NCBI GenBank assembly: GCA_037969115.1 | Contig: JBBKWQ010000003.1 | Coordinates: 1-17,387, forward strand | DNA: 17,387 nucleotides | Source: JBBKWQ01 sp037969115 | GTDB taxonomy: Bacteria; Actinomycetota; Acidimicrobiia; Acidimicrobiales; Ilumatobacteraceae | Direction of reading: 5' to 3' | Shown: piece after piece, positions 1-7,978 of the stretch | How positions within the stretch are numbered: the stretch's first letter is position 1 | How the letters are laid out: every line of letters begins with the position of its first letter | Notes under the pieces: model-generated | The model's input: only the letters and a program-made list of their open reading frames with translations | What the model was told of the DNA's origin: nothing | The model's database searches: none | Program-made: the position numbers and the translations under genes

Positions 1-2574
1 TTGCCGTGCCGTGCGCCGCGTTCCGCCGTCGCCGGCGATCTGGGCGATCTGGCCCAGCACGTCGATCAGTTGCTTCATGGTTCGTACGAAGTCGCCGCCG
101 GTCAGATCGTGCTCGACCACCTCGGCGAATCCCTCGCCCGCCACCCAGCCGTGAGCGACGGCGAAGAAGGTTGGTTCGGGAGCGCGATGTTCGCTCAATC
201 CGACGCTTCGTTCGAGCGCGGCGAGGTCGACACTGATGGCTTCGATCTTGCGCCAACGGGCGGCAATTTCGCCGGATGGGAACCACGGACGCGGGGGCTC
301 GTCCTGGCTGCGATGCTCGTAGACGAACGTCGACACCAAACCGGCCAGCGTGGGTGCGTCGAGCCCGTCGAGCGTGCCCCTGTCGAGGGCGAGGGCGATG
401 AGGAGGTCGGACTCGTGGAAGGTCCGCGTGAGGCGCTCGCCCGATTCGGTGAGCCGCCATTCGTCGAGGTCGATCATGTCGTAGCTGCGGAGGATCTCGA
501 GCACGCCGTCGAACTCTGCCGCCAGCGAATGGTGGTGACCTTCGACGCGAGACTCGACGTCAGCGATCTCGTTCTGTATTCGTCGTGCTTGGCCCAGCGC
601 TCGCAGCCGTTCCTTCAAATCGGGGTCGTTCTCGACCGGATGTGGCGCGTAGGAGGTGCCGCCGTCTCGTGACCGTTCACGCGGGCCGCGTGGTTCCAGC
701 TTGGCGGCCTTGATGAGCCGGCCCACTGCCCTGCGATAGTCATGCCGGTTCGGCGCGTACTTCGCCGGAAGTCGAACCTGACCGATGGGCTTCGGTGCCA
801 CGACGAAGTCCTCAGCCGCCAGATACAACCGATCGGCTCCGGCGGTCACCACCGTCAATCGAAGCCCGCCCTTGCGATTCGCTGTCGCAACCACTGCGAC
901 CGGCCCTCGGTACTTTCCCTTGTTGGCGTAGATCACCGACCCTGGTCGCAGGCGCATCAATGCGATCTCGATCGGGTCGTTGCGGCCCCGCTTACCGCTC
1001 TGAGCCGCCTTCAGGTGCGCGTAGTCGTGAATGTCGCCGAACGGGCTCTCAGCATCCGCTAGGTGGCCCTCGAGACGATCGTGGAGCCGATGCAGGCGGG
1101 ACTGGAGCTTCACGACGCCACGGTCGGCCTGATACTGAGCAAAAGAGAGGCTGAGCAGCTGACGGGCCTCGTCGGCGTCGTAGGTGGTCACCAGGTTGGC
1201 CGCCATGTTGTACGTGGGGCGAAACGCCGACCGGAGATGGAACGACCGGCTCGATGCGAGCTCGGCGACCTGATCGAAGCGAACGAAGGGGCTCCAGCAG
1301 ACCACCGCTGTGCCGCGGTCGTCGATGCCTCGGCGTCCGGCGCGTCCGGTGAGTTGGGTGTACTGCCCGGGCGACAGCTGTTCGTGGTGGTCGCCGGTGA
1401 ACTTCGTCAACTTCTCGATGACCACCGACCGAGCCGGCATGTTGATGCCGACGGCGAGCGTCTCGGTCGCGAACACGACGCGTATCAGTCCTTCCGAGAA
1501 GCATGCCTCGACGACCTCTTTGAACGGCGGCACCATCCCGGCATGGTGCGGCGCAACGCCGGACTCGAGCTGCGCCCTGAACCGCGGATAACCGAGGACC
1601 GCAAGATCGTCGTCGAGAATGCCATCGAGGCGCGCATCCATGATCGTTCGAATGCGGGCGCGCTCGTCGTCAGTGGTGAATCGGACGCCGGACTCGACAC
1701 ACACCTGGGCTGCTTCGTCGCACTGATTCCTGCTGAAGATGAAGTAGATCGCCGGCAGCAGGCCGCGTTCCGCGAGCACTTCGACCGTCTCGACCCGGCC
1801 CGGCGTTGCGAGGTGTCGAAGCCCGCTCCCGCGCAGGCCTCGATCGTCGCGCTCGCGCGATCCCCTCTGTCCGCGACGGAACCGGACTGCGGACCCGTCG
1901 AGACGAACGGCGTCGTTGTTGGGATGCCCGTCGATGAGCGTTGGCAGCAGATGGAGGCGATCGTTGGTGCGGTCGGCGACGAGGTACATGTTCTCGAGTT
2001 CGACCGGACGACGGGTTTCGATGATCGCGTCGGTCGGGCCACGAACCGTGGTGATCCATTCGGCGAGTTCGGCTGTGTTGCTCACCGTGGCCGACAGACA
2101 GATCAGACCGATGTGCTGCGGCAGGTGGATGATCACCTCCTCCCAGACGGGTCCGCGATACGCGTCCTGGAGGAAGTGGACCTCGTCGAGGACGACGACA
2201 CCGAGATGATCGAGGCCCCGAGAACCGGCGTAGATCATGTTGCGGAGGACCTCGGTGGTCATGACGACGATCTCGGCGTCGCCGTTGATCGAGTTGTCTC
2301 CCGTGAGCAGCCCGACCCGCTCGTCGCCGTAGAAGTCGGCGAGGTCGCGGTACTTCTGGTTGGACAGCGCCTTGATGGGTGCGGTGTAGAACGATCGTTT
2401 GCCCGCTCTCCGCATCGTTTCTATCCCGTATTCGGCGACGACGGTCTTGCCGCTGCCCGTCGGTGCTGCGACGACCACGTGGTGGCCGGCGTCGAGCGCG
2501 TCGAATGCCTCGACCTGGAACCGGTCGAGGGGAAAGCCGTATCGGCTCAACAGGTCGTTGCGGTCGGGACGCAC
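1..2574 (-). CDS. helY: Ski2-like DEAD/DEAH-box helicase HelY, C-terminus cut by window edge
   Basis: Superfamily 2 ATP-dependent helicase of the Ski2/Mtr4 type, as in mycobacterial HelY; presumed to act on RNA or RNA-protein complexes in the cytoplasm. Translating the minus strand from the GTG at 2574 gives 858 uninterrupted codons down to position 1. Visible motifs: Walker A PTGSGKT (Lys about residue 43), motif Ia-like PIKALSNQKY, DEVH box at 130-133, SATVSN, then in the second RecA domain HHAGMVPPFK, FATETLAVGINMPA and QLTGRAGRRG (about 407-416). The C-terminal part resembles HelY throughout and ends in VLGQIAQIAGDG. Compared with my recollection of the M. tuberculosis protein (about 900 residues), only some 15-20 residues should lie beyond the window. 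It starts 54 bases after tatC, the same order as mycobacterial tatA-tatC-helY. The GTG start was chosen because it lies a short way before the conserved Q-motif-like FQVEAFDAL; no clear ribosome binding site is seen. Identity is confident; substrate is not known. Confidence 0.95.
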   Translation of the reverse strand, partial: MRPDRNDLLSRYGFPLDRFQVEAFDALDAGHHVVVAAPTGSGKTVVAEYGIETMRRAGKRSFYTAPIKALSNQKYRDLADFYGDERVGLLTGDNSINGDAEIVVMTTEVLRNMIYAGSRGLDHLGVVVLDEVHFLQDAYRGPVWEEVIIHLPQHIGLICLSATVSNTAELAEWITTVRGPTDAIIETRRPVELENMYLVADRTNDRLHLLPTLIDGHPNNDAVRLDGSAVRFRRGQRGSRERDDRGLRGSGLRHLATPGRVETVEVLAERGLLPAIYFIFSRNQCDEAAQVCVESGVRFTTDDERARIRTIMDARLDGILDDDLAVLGYPRFRAQLESGVAPHHAGMVPPFKEVVEACFSEGLIRVVFATETLAVGINMPARSVVIEKLTKFTGDHHEQLSPGQYTQLTGRAGRRGIDDRGTAVVCWSPFVRFDQVAELASSRSFHLRSAFRPTYNMAANLVTTYDADEARQLLSLSFAQYQADRGVVKLQSRLHRLHDRLEGHLADAESPFGDIHDYAHLKAAQSGKRGRNDPIEIALMRLRPGSVIYANKGKYRGPVAVVATANRKGGLRLTVVTAGADRLYLAAEDFVVAPKPIGQVRLPAKYAPNRHDYRRAVGRLIKAAKLEPRGPRERSRDGGTSYAPHPVENDPDLKERLRALGQARRIQNEIADVESRVEGHHHSLAAEFDGVLEILRSYDMIDLDEWRLTESGERLTRTFHESDLLIALALDRGTLDGLDAPTLAGLVSTFVYEHRSQDEPPRPWFPSGEIAARWRKIEAISVDLAALERSVGLSEHRAPEPTFFAVAHGWVAGEGFAEVVEHDLTGGDFVRTMKQLIDVLGQIAQIAGDGGTRRTARQ

Positions 2575-2628
2575 CTGGCCAGTCTGGCAGCGGGAGGACC
2601 CGAACGCAGCGAACCTCTGACGACGCGA

Positions 2629-3459
2629 CTACGAAGCGTCGGATTCACGCTTTCGCTTGCTCCGTTGTGCCAGCCAACCGATCAGGATCGCGACGAAATA
2701 CAACACGATCATCGGCACGGACAGAGCAGCGAGCGAGATCGGGTCGCCCGAGGGTGTGACGACGGCTGCGATGAGCACCGTTCCGACGATCGCGTACCGC
2801 CATGCGCCGAGCAAGATCTGAGGCGTCAAGACGCCGACGAGTTGGAGGAACACCAAAAAAACCGGCACGGTGAAGCCGATGCCGAACGCAGCGATCATCA
2901 TCCCGACGAGGCGGATGTACTTGTTCACCTGGAACGCCTGATCGACGTCGCTTCCTGACCAGTCGATGAGGAACTCGAGTGCTCGTTCCAGGGTGGTGTA
3001 GGCGAGCGCGCCACCGAGGCAGAAGAGGATCACGGTCGAGAGGATGAACGGAATCGCGTACTTCTTCTCGCGCGCGTGCAATGCCGGAACGACGAATCGC
3101 CACAGCTGCCACATGATCACGGGCAACGCCAGGATGATTCCACCCCACATCGACACGCGCAGGCGTGTCGACAGCCCCTCGATCGGGTCGAGCGCGAACA
3201 GGTTGACTTCGCCGTCGGGGCCGATGGACGTGCCGCAGTACCCGGGTTCGCGGGACTCACAGAGTCGCTGGTACGGCCCGACGAGGAAGTTGAGCACCTG
3301 GTCGTAGAACGCCATGACGACGATCATGCCGAGGAGCACGGCGAGCGCGGTACGAACAATGCGGGTCCGAAGCTCGGCGAGATGTTCGGTGAGCGACATC
3401 TCGTCTGCCGCGGGGTCGGGGCGCGGCTCGCTCTTGGTGCGAAAAGGCATGCGGATCAC
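2629..3459 (-). CDS. tatC: Sec-independent protein translocase subunit TatC
   Basis: Core membrane subunit of the twin-arginine translocation system; with TatB it binds twin-arginine signal peptides of folded proteins. The 276-residue product has the family signatures: HLAELRTRI at 26-34, the block from LPVIMWQLWRFVVPAL (112-127) to EKKY, and TPSGDPIS at 235-242 before the last membrane span. Six hydrophobic segments are visible at roughly 35-57, 104-127, 136-155, 181-210, 218-234 and 243-264. The C-terminus is basic (RSKRKR), as expected for a cytoplasmic tail. The GTG start at 3459 overlaps the TGA of the upstream tatB-like gene by four bases (GTGA), suggesting translational coupling; an ATG three codons later is the alternative. 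A 70-residue N-terminal stretch includes a loop with two cysteines (67 and 75) between the first two spans. Confidence 0.97.
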   Translation of the reverse strand: MIRMPFRTKSEPRPDPAADEMSLTEHLAELRTRIVRTALAVLLGMIVVMAFYDQVLNFLVGPYQRLCESREPGYCGTSIGPDGEVNLFALDPIEGLSTRLRVSMWGGIILALPVIMWQLWRFVVPALHAREKKYAIPFILSTVILFCLGGALAYTTLERALEFLIDWSGSDVDQAFQVNKYIRLVGMMIAAFGIGFTVPVFLVFLQLVGVLTPQILLGAWRYAIVGTVLIAAVVTPSGDPISLAALSVPMIVLYFVAILIGWLAQRSKRKRESDAS

Positions 3460-4199
3460 GACGACTCGGTCGGGTCGGGCGATGCGGCGGTCGGTGCCGG
3501 CAAGTCGATTTCGGTGGCAGGCGCCGGCGGTGGTGGCAGTACGGGTGCGGCGTCAGCAGCCGGCGGACTCAGCGGTTGATCCGATGATCCAGAATCCGGA
3601 TCGACGAACGAATCGAGGGACCGGTCCCCTGCGGTTTCATCGGCGGTGTCAACGCCGATGTCATCGCTGGTGTCATCGATCGAGTCCGCCGGTGGCCACG
3701 ACGCAAACGGAGCGGAAACCTTCACCGGGTCCGCGGCCGTCGCTCTCGGGGCTGCGGAATGAAAAGCCGGACCAGCCGGTCGGGTACGAGATTCGTCGTC
3801 GTGACCGAGTTGCTCGTGACCGTCGACTCCTTCGTCGCCCTCCGCGCCCGACTCGGGAACGGCGGGGGGAGTCGCCTTTTCGGACGCCGATTCGGCATCG
3901 TCAGACACCTTCGCATCGGCCATGACCCCGCTCTTGGGCTTGTCGCGCTTGCCGAGCGATTTGAGGTCGCCGTCGGTGAAGTCGACCGACTTCTTCAAGA
4001 GGTCGGCCGTGGCACGGGCCTCTCGCATCGGCTCGTCGAGCACCGACTTGAACTCCTCCTGGAAGCCCGACGACATCTTCTTGAGTTCAGCCACCGTCTT
4101 GCCGACCTTGCGCATCGCTTCCGGTAACTTCTCCGGACCGAGCACGACGAGCGCCAGCAGCAAGATGATGATGATCTCGCTGCCCTGGATGTTGAACAC
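3456..4199 (-). CDS. tatB: TatB-like Tat translocase subunit with long acidic tail
   Basis: Single-span Tat component that partners TatC. From the GTG at 4199 the 247-residue protein begins VFNIQGSEIIIILLLALVVL, followed by GPEKLPEAMRKVGK and an amphipathic helix. The Glu at residue 8 and the GPEKLP hinge at 21-26 favour TatB over TatA, which usually has Phe-Gly at the hinge. Mycobacterial annotation places a gene called tatA in this slot, so the symbol is a judgement. After about residue 70 the chain becomes low-complexity, rich in Asp, Ser, Ala and Pro, and much longer than in typical TatB proteins (about 170 in E. coli). The reading frame stays open upstream to 4244, but that extension would place charged residues before the membrane span and is unlike the family, so the GTG was preferred. 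A -10-like TAGACT lies seven bases upstream. Confidence 0.88.
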   Translation of the reverse strand: MFNIQGSEIIIILLLALVVLGPEKLPEAMRKVGKTVAELKKMSSGFQEEFKSVLDEPMREARATADLLKKSVDFTDGDLKSLGKRDKPKSGVMADAKVSDDAESASEKATPPAVPESGAEGDEGVDGHEQLGHDDESRTRPAGPAFHSAAPRATAADPVKVSAPFASWPPADSIDDTSDDIGVDTADETAGDRSLDSFVDPDSGSSDQPLSPPAADAAPVLPPPPAPATEIDLPAPTAASPDPTESS

Positions 4200-4206
4200 G
4201 CGCCGC

Positions 4207-4212
4207 AGTCTA
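4207..4212 (-). promoter_or_regulatory. Putative -10 element of tatB-tatC-helY
   Basis: On the minus strand TAGACT fits the actinobacterial -10 pattern TANNNT and ends seven bases before the GTG start of tatB. Transcription would begin at or next to the start codon, giving a leaderless mRNA. No convincing -35 was found at 17-18 bases, so this is tentative. Confidence 0.35.
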
Positions 4213-4235
4213 GGAGCCTGACAGGATGAGATGAC

Positions 4236-4994
4236 GTGCAGCAACAGCTCCCATCACTTCTCCACCCACCCATCATGTTTGCCCACCGAGGCGCTCGCGC
4301 TCATGCCCGCGAAAACACCCTCGAAGCATTTCGCCTGGCGCTGAACCTCGGTGCCACCGGGCTCGAGAGCGACGTCTGGGTGACCGCTGACGGCGTTCCG
4401 GTGCTCGACCATGACGGCGAATTCGGCCGATTCATGCGGCGCACCCGGATATCCGACGTCCGACGCGATCAACTTCCCGATCACATACCGTCCTTGCAGG
4501 ACCTCCTCGACGACTGTGGCACCGGCTATCACCTCTCGCTCGACCTGAAAGGCGAGCACTGCGGACAAGCCGTGATCGACGTGGTGAAGGGCTGTGCACC
4601 CGAGCTCCTCGCGAGACTCTGGCTCTGCGAGCCGCGTTTCACCGATCTGTTACCGCTGCGTGAGCTGAGCGACGAGGTGAAACTCATCGACTCCACCCGA
4701 CTTCGACATCTCAACGAAGGCCCCGAACGTCGAGCAGCACGGCTCGCCGACTGCGGAATCGACGGCATCAACATGCGAAATACCGACTGGAACGGGGGCC
4801 TCGTCGCGCTCTTCCACCGCTTCGAGCTGATGTCGTTCGTGTGGGACATGCAGTTCGAACATCATCTGCGCCCCGCCTACCGCATGGGCATCGACGCGGT
4901 GTACAGCGACCATGTCGACGTGATGGTCGGGGCATTTCGAGCTGAGTTCGGCAGTGGACCGCCCGGGTTCGATGCGACGGTTCAGTCGGAGTAG
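4236..4994 (+). CDS. Glycerophosphodiester phosphodiesterase family protein
   Basis: Predicted to hydrolyse glycerophosphodiesters (from deacylated phospholipids) to glycerol-3-phosphate and an alcohol. The 252-residue product shows the GDPD pattern: FAHRGA with His17, ENTLEAF at 26-32, LESDV with metal-ligand positions Glu44 and Asp46, and the second catalytic-type His in LDHD (His59). The usual third metal ligand, normally Glu in an E-x-K motif, appears as Asp in LDLKG (about 103-105). No signal peptide is visible, so a cytoplasmic enzyme is likely. Two starts are possible: GTG at 4236, with AGGA about ten bases upstream, or ATG at 4275, just before the HRG motif; the first is kept because it gives the usual short lead-in. 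The gene is divergent from tatB (36 bases between starts) and convergent with lepB. Confidence 0.88.
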   Translation: MQQQLPSLLHPPIMFAHRGARAHARENTLEAFRLALNLGATGLESDVWVTADGVPVLDHDGEFGRFMRRTRISDVRRDQLPDHIPSLQDLLDDCGTGYHLSLDLKGEHCGQAVIDVVKGCAPELLARLWLCEPRFTDLLPLRELSDEVKLIDSTRLRHLNEGPERRAARLADCGIDGINMRNTDWNGGLVALFHRFELMSFVWDMQFEHHLRPAYRMGIDAVYSDHVDVMVGAFRAEFGSGPPGFDATVQSE

Positions 4995-5000
4995 AACTCG

Positions 5001-5034
5001 ACGTTGCGCCCCGCCGGCGCTGCACCGACAACGT
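5001..5034. terminator. Candidate bidirectional terminator between GDPD gene and lepB
   Basis: The short convergent gap contains a nested inverted repeat: acgtt at 5001-5005 pairs with aacgt at 5030-5034, and inside it gcgcc (5006-5010) pairs with ggcgc (5016-5020) around a five-base loop. There is no T-tract, so it is only a candidate, supported mainly by its position between two converging genes. Confidence 0.35.
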
Positions 5035-5043
5035 GGCGCACGA

Positions 5044-5685
5044 TCAGAGCCACTGCCAATCGCCGCGCGGCCAGAACACCACGAATGCCCGCCCGACGAT
5101 GTCGGCCTCCGAGACGGTGCCGAGCGCGCGGCTGTCTTGTGACCCGCCACGATTGTCACCCATGACGAACAACTCGCCGTCGGGCACGGTCTGCTCCGGT
5201 ATCGGCGGTCCACAGTTCCCTGGGGACACGACGGTGGGGTCGAGGTAGGGCTCGACGAGGCGTTTGCCGTCGATGCGTACCTCGCAGAGGTCCATCTCGA
5301 CGATCTCTCCCGGGAGAGCGATCACGCGTTTGATGAGATCGCGCTCACTGGTGCCGGTGATCTCGTGCAACACGACGACGTCGCCGCGATTCGGTTCGTG
5401 CAGCCGATACGACATCTTGTTGACGAAGACCCGATCGCCGGAGTCCAGCGTGGAGTACATCGACGTCCCCTCGACCACGAAGTGCGCAAGCAGAAACGTG
5501 CGGATCAGGATGGCGACCAAGAGCGCAACGCCGACCACGAGTGTCCAGTCGAAGAAGGCACGTGCACCCGACGACAACCCACCGCGAGCAGGGTGCTCGT
5601 CGGGATTACTCGGTTCTCCCGACACGTCGTGTTCGGGAGGTACGAGGCCCACCAGAGGAGCGTCGGAGTCGGTCAGTTCAGTCAC
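5044..5685 (-). CDS. lepB: Type I signal peptidase
   Basis: Membrane-bound Ser/Lys endopeptidase that removes signal peptides from exported preproteins. The 213-residue product has a cytoplasmic, acidic N-terminal region (about 1-46), one membrane span at about 47-66, then the S26 motifs: box B VEGTSMYSTL with nucleophile Ser75, box D RDLIKRVIALPGE with general-base Lys119, and box E FVMGDNRGGSQDSR near 173-186. One membrane span and about 210 residues fit the Gram-positive type. It starts with GTG at 5685, 49 bases after the stop of pafA on the same strand, so it may be the last gene of the proteasome transcript. A weak TACCGT lies nine bases before the start but has no good -35. In mycobacteria the corresponding position after pafA holds pafB and pafC, not a signal peptidase. 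Confidence 0.95.
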   Translation of the reverse strand: MTELTDSDAPLVGLVPPEHDVSGEPSNPDEHPARGGLSSGARAFFDWTLVVGVALLVAILIRTFLLAHFVVEGTSMYSTLDSGDRVFVNKMSYRLHEPNRGDVVVLHEITGTSERDLIKRVIALPGEIVEMDLCEVRIDGKRLVEPYLDPTVVSPGNCGPPIPEQTVPDGELFVMGDNRGGSQDSRALGTVSEADIVGRAFVVFWPRGDWQWL

Positions 5686-5734
5686 GAGTGCAGCACGGTA
5701 TCGGAAAGGTCGGACCGTGTGGCGGCACGCGCCG

Positions 5735-7093
5735 TCACAGCGATTCGATCAGTTTCTCGACACGTTCATCGCGGCTCTTGAACGGATCTTTGCACAACAC
5801 CGTTCGTTGAGCCTGATCGTTCAGCTTCAGATGCACCCAGTCGACGGTGTAGTCACGTCGTTGCTCCTTGGCTCGTTTGACGAACTCGCCCCGCAATCGG
5901 GCGCGGGTGGTCTGGGGTGGTGTGTCGATTGCGGCGTCGATGTCGTCGTCGCTGCACATCCGTTCGACCAGACCACGATCCTGCATCTTGTAGAACGGAC
6001 TCCGTTGCCGGGCGACGTCGTGGTACTGCAGGTCGAGGAGCTGGACTCGGGGGTGCCCGAGTGACAGATCGTGGCGTTGGCGGAACGCTTCGAGCAGTTT
6101 GTACTTGATGACCCAATCGACCTCGCGATCGAGCTTCATGGGGTCGTTCTCGATCTGCGTGATGCAGTGCTCCCACATCTCGAGTGCCCGCTGCTCGAGC
6201 GGGGGGAATCCCCGCGCGTCGGCATACCGAAGTGCACGGTCGAGGTACTCGCGTTGGATGTCGAGCGCACTGACTTCGCGACCGTTGGCGAGCCGGACAG
6301 TTCGCCGGCACGTGACATCGTGACTGATCTCCCTGATTGCCCGTATCGGGTTCTCGAGCGTCATGTCGCGCAGGACCACGGCGTTGTCTTCGAGCATGCG
6401 CAGCATGCAGGCCGCCGAGCCGACCTTGAGGAACGTCGTGTACTCGCTCATGTTGGAGTCTCCGACGATGACATGGAGCCGGCGGTACAGCTCGGCGTCG
6501 GCGTGAGGTTCGTCTCGGGTGTTGATGATGGGCCGACTCCGCGTGGTGGCCGAACTCACGCCCTCCCAGATGTGCTCGGCGCGCTGCGCGATCGAGAACG
6601 TCGCGCCACGAGCGGTCTGGAGCACCTTGCCCGCTCCGGCATAGATCTGCCGGCTCACGAAGAAGGGGATGAGGACCTCGGCATAGTGGGCGAGGTCGTC
6701 GCTGCGTGCCGTGAGGTAGTTCTCGTGACAGCCGTAACTGTTTCCCGCCGAGTCGGTGTTGTTCTTGAACAGATAGATCGTGCCGCGAATCGACTCCTCG
6801 GCCAGACGCTCCTCTGCGGAGCGCACCAGCGACTCGAGGATCCGCTCGCCCGCCTTGTCGTGCACCACGAGGTCGTACAGCGAGTCACACTCCGGGGTCG
6901 CGTATTCGGGATGCGAGCCGACGTCGAGGTACAACCGGGCGCCGTTCTGGAGGAAGACGTTCGACGATCGCCCCCACGACACCACGCGCCTGAACAAGTA
7001 GCGCGCCACCTCGTCGGGACTGAGCCGCCGCTGGCCACGAAGCGTGCACGTGACCCCGTACTCGTTCTCGAGGCCGTAGATGCGCCGCTCCAT
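5735..7093 (-). CDS. pafA: Pup-protein ligase PafA
   Basis: ATP-dependent ligase of the carboxylate-amine ligase (glutamine synthetase-like) family. It phosphorylates the C-terminal Glu of Pup and joins it to a substrate lysine as an isopeptide. From the ATG at 7093 the protein is 452 residues, the length I recall for the M. tuberculosis enzyme. It begins MERRIYGLENEYGVTC with the metal/ATP-site Glu9, has Asp57 in ARLYLDVGSHPEYATPEC (catalytic-base position), then KNNTDSAGNSYGCHENYL, RPIINTRDEPHAD and HVIVGDSNMSEY, all shared with Dop. It lacks the inserted Dop loop near the N-terminus, which separates it from its paralogue at 11063-12544. The frame is open further upstream (to 7129), but those twelve residues are not conserved, and a -10 element sits directly before the chosen ATG. 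It lies 69 bases after pxpC. Confidence 0.97.
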   Translation of the reverse strand: MERRIYGLENEYGVTCTLRGQRRLSPDEVARYLFRRVVSWGRSSNVFLQNGARLYLDVGSHPEYATPECDSLYDLVVHDKAGERILESLVRSAEERLAEESIRGTIYLFKNNTDSAGNSYGCHENYLTARSDDLAHYAEVLIPFFVSRQIYAGAGKVLQTARGATFSIAQRAEHIWEGVSSATTRSRPIINTRDEPHADAELYRRLHVIVGDSNMSEYTTFLKVGSAACMLRMLEDNAVVLRDMTLENPIRAIREISHDVTCRRTVRLANGREVSALDIQREYLDRALRYADARGFPPLEQRALEMWEHCITQIENDPMKLDREVDWVIKYKLLEAFRQRHDLSLGHPRVQLLDLQYHDVARQRSPFYKMQDRGLVERMCSDDDIDAAIDTPPQTTRARLRGEFVKRAKEQRRDYTVDWVHLKLNDQAQRTVLCKDPFKSRDERVEKLIESL

Positions 7094-7100
7094 GCTGCGC

Positions 7101-7129
7101 ACTGTACCCACCGACCCACACGGCGTCAC
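7101..7129 (-). promoter_or_regulatory. Predicted leaderless promoter of pafA
   Basis: Minus strand: -35 GTGACG (7124-7129), 17-base spacer, -10 TACAGT (7101-7106), then seven bases to the ATG of pafA. The -10 fits TANNNT, the -35 matches four of six bases of TTGACA, and the geometry puts the transcription start at the start codon or one base before it. The arrangement is nearly the same as at dop. It would let pafA be transcribed separately from the upstream prc-pxp genes. Confidence 0.5.
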
Positions 7130-7162
7130 GGTGGGGCCGAATGCCGGCTGCGTTCCCGACCC

Positions 7163-7978
7163 TCAGCGACGGTACGTGACAAGCCTGACGTCTGCGCCGC
7201 TGTGCTGTTGCGCCAGAGCCGCGACGTCGTCGGACTCGACGACGGCGATCACCGGATATCCACCGGTGGTGGGGTGATCGGTCGACATCATCAACGGTTG
7301 GCCGTCTGCGGGCACCTGGATGGCCCCGCGTACCAGTCCTTCGCTCGGTAGTTCACGAGTGACGGAACGACGCAACGGATGGGCGCCGCGGAGACGTACC
7401 CCGACTCGACTCGTTTCTGCGACGGTCCATGTCTGGGATGTCAACAAGTCCCAGGCGCCTTCGTCGAACCAGTCGAGGCGCGGCCCGTGACTGATGCGTA
7501 TCACGCTGCTCGGCGGCGCGATCGGCGCAAAATCGGCTGTGACCGGCGCGTCGGGTTCGGGCCCGATCGGAATCACACTCCCCTGAGCGATGTGGGCTGC
7601 GGCGAGACCCGATTTCGCATCGGTCGATCTCGACCCGAGCTGCATTTCCACGGCCAAACCACCTCGGATCGCGAGATAGGCGAACACGCGCGCTGGGTCT
7701 CTCGGTACACGAAACGATTCTCCCGCTCGCAGCGTCTCTGGCACGGCGGCGACAGACGATGCGACCAGCACCGGACCGAGCGGCCGAATCGAGAGTCCCC
7801 CGGCGGTCTCGAAGACGGCAGCGTCGACGGGGTTCCCCACGAGCCGGTTCACGAGTGCCGCCAACCGGGGGTCGGCTGCGCCGCTGGCGGTGACTCCCAG
7901 GTGAGCGAGACCAGGGCGACCCCGGTCCTGGATCGTCGTCGACCAGCCTGCGTCCAGCACCTCGATCGACACGGTCAC
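7163..7978 (-). CDS. pxpC: 5-oxoprolinase subunit PxpC (biotin-dependent carboxyltransferase-like, KipA family)
   Basis: Third subunit of the ATP-dependent 5-oxoprolinase PxpABC, which opens 5-oxo-L-proline to L-glutamate. The 271-residue product has the family pattern: IEVLDAGWSTTIQDRGRPGL near the N-terminus, LGVTASGAADPR, RISHGPRLDWF, TSRVGVRLRG, and the C-terminal SEGLVRGAIQVPADGQP followed by TDHPTTGGYPVIAVV. The GTG start at 7978 overlaps the stop of pxpB by four bases (GTGA) and lies just before the conserved core; the frame remains open upstream to 8077, but that stretch lies inside pxpB and is Arg-rich. The protein is somewhat shorter than the roughly 310 residues of E. coli YbgK. 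Older annotation calls this family allophanate hydrolase subunit 2 or KipA, a kinase-inhibitor antagonist in Bacillus; with pxpA and pxpB adjacent, 5-oxoprolinase is the better call. Confidence 0.93.
   Translation of the reverse strand: MTVSIEVLDAGWSTTIQDRGRPGLAHLGVTASGAADPRLAALVNRLVGNPVDAAVFETAGGLSIRPLGPVLVASSVAAVPETLRAGESFRVPRDPARVFAYLAIRGGLAVEMQLGSRSTDAKSGLAAAHIAQGSVIPIGPEPDAPVTADFAPIAPPSSVIRISHGPRLDWFDEGAWDLLTSQTWTVAETSRVGVRLRGAHPLRRSVTRELPSEGLVRGAIQVPADGQPLMMSTDHPTTGGYPVIAVVESDDVAALAQQHSGADVRLVTYRR

Noticed and set aside
1063..2958. Plus-strand open frame of 631 codons
   Set aside because: It runs antisense to HelY and TatC, whose motifs are unmistakable on the minus strand; its product has no recognisable domain. 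Long antisense frames are common at this G+C.
6071..7351. Plus-strand open frame of 426 codons opposite pafA
   Set aside because: Shadow of PafA and the end of pxpC; the minus strand carries the conserved ligase motifs.
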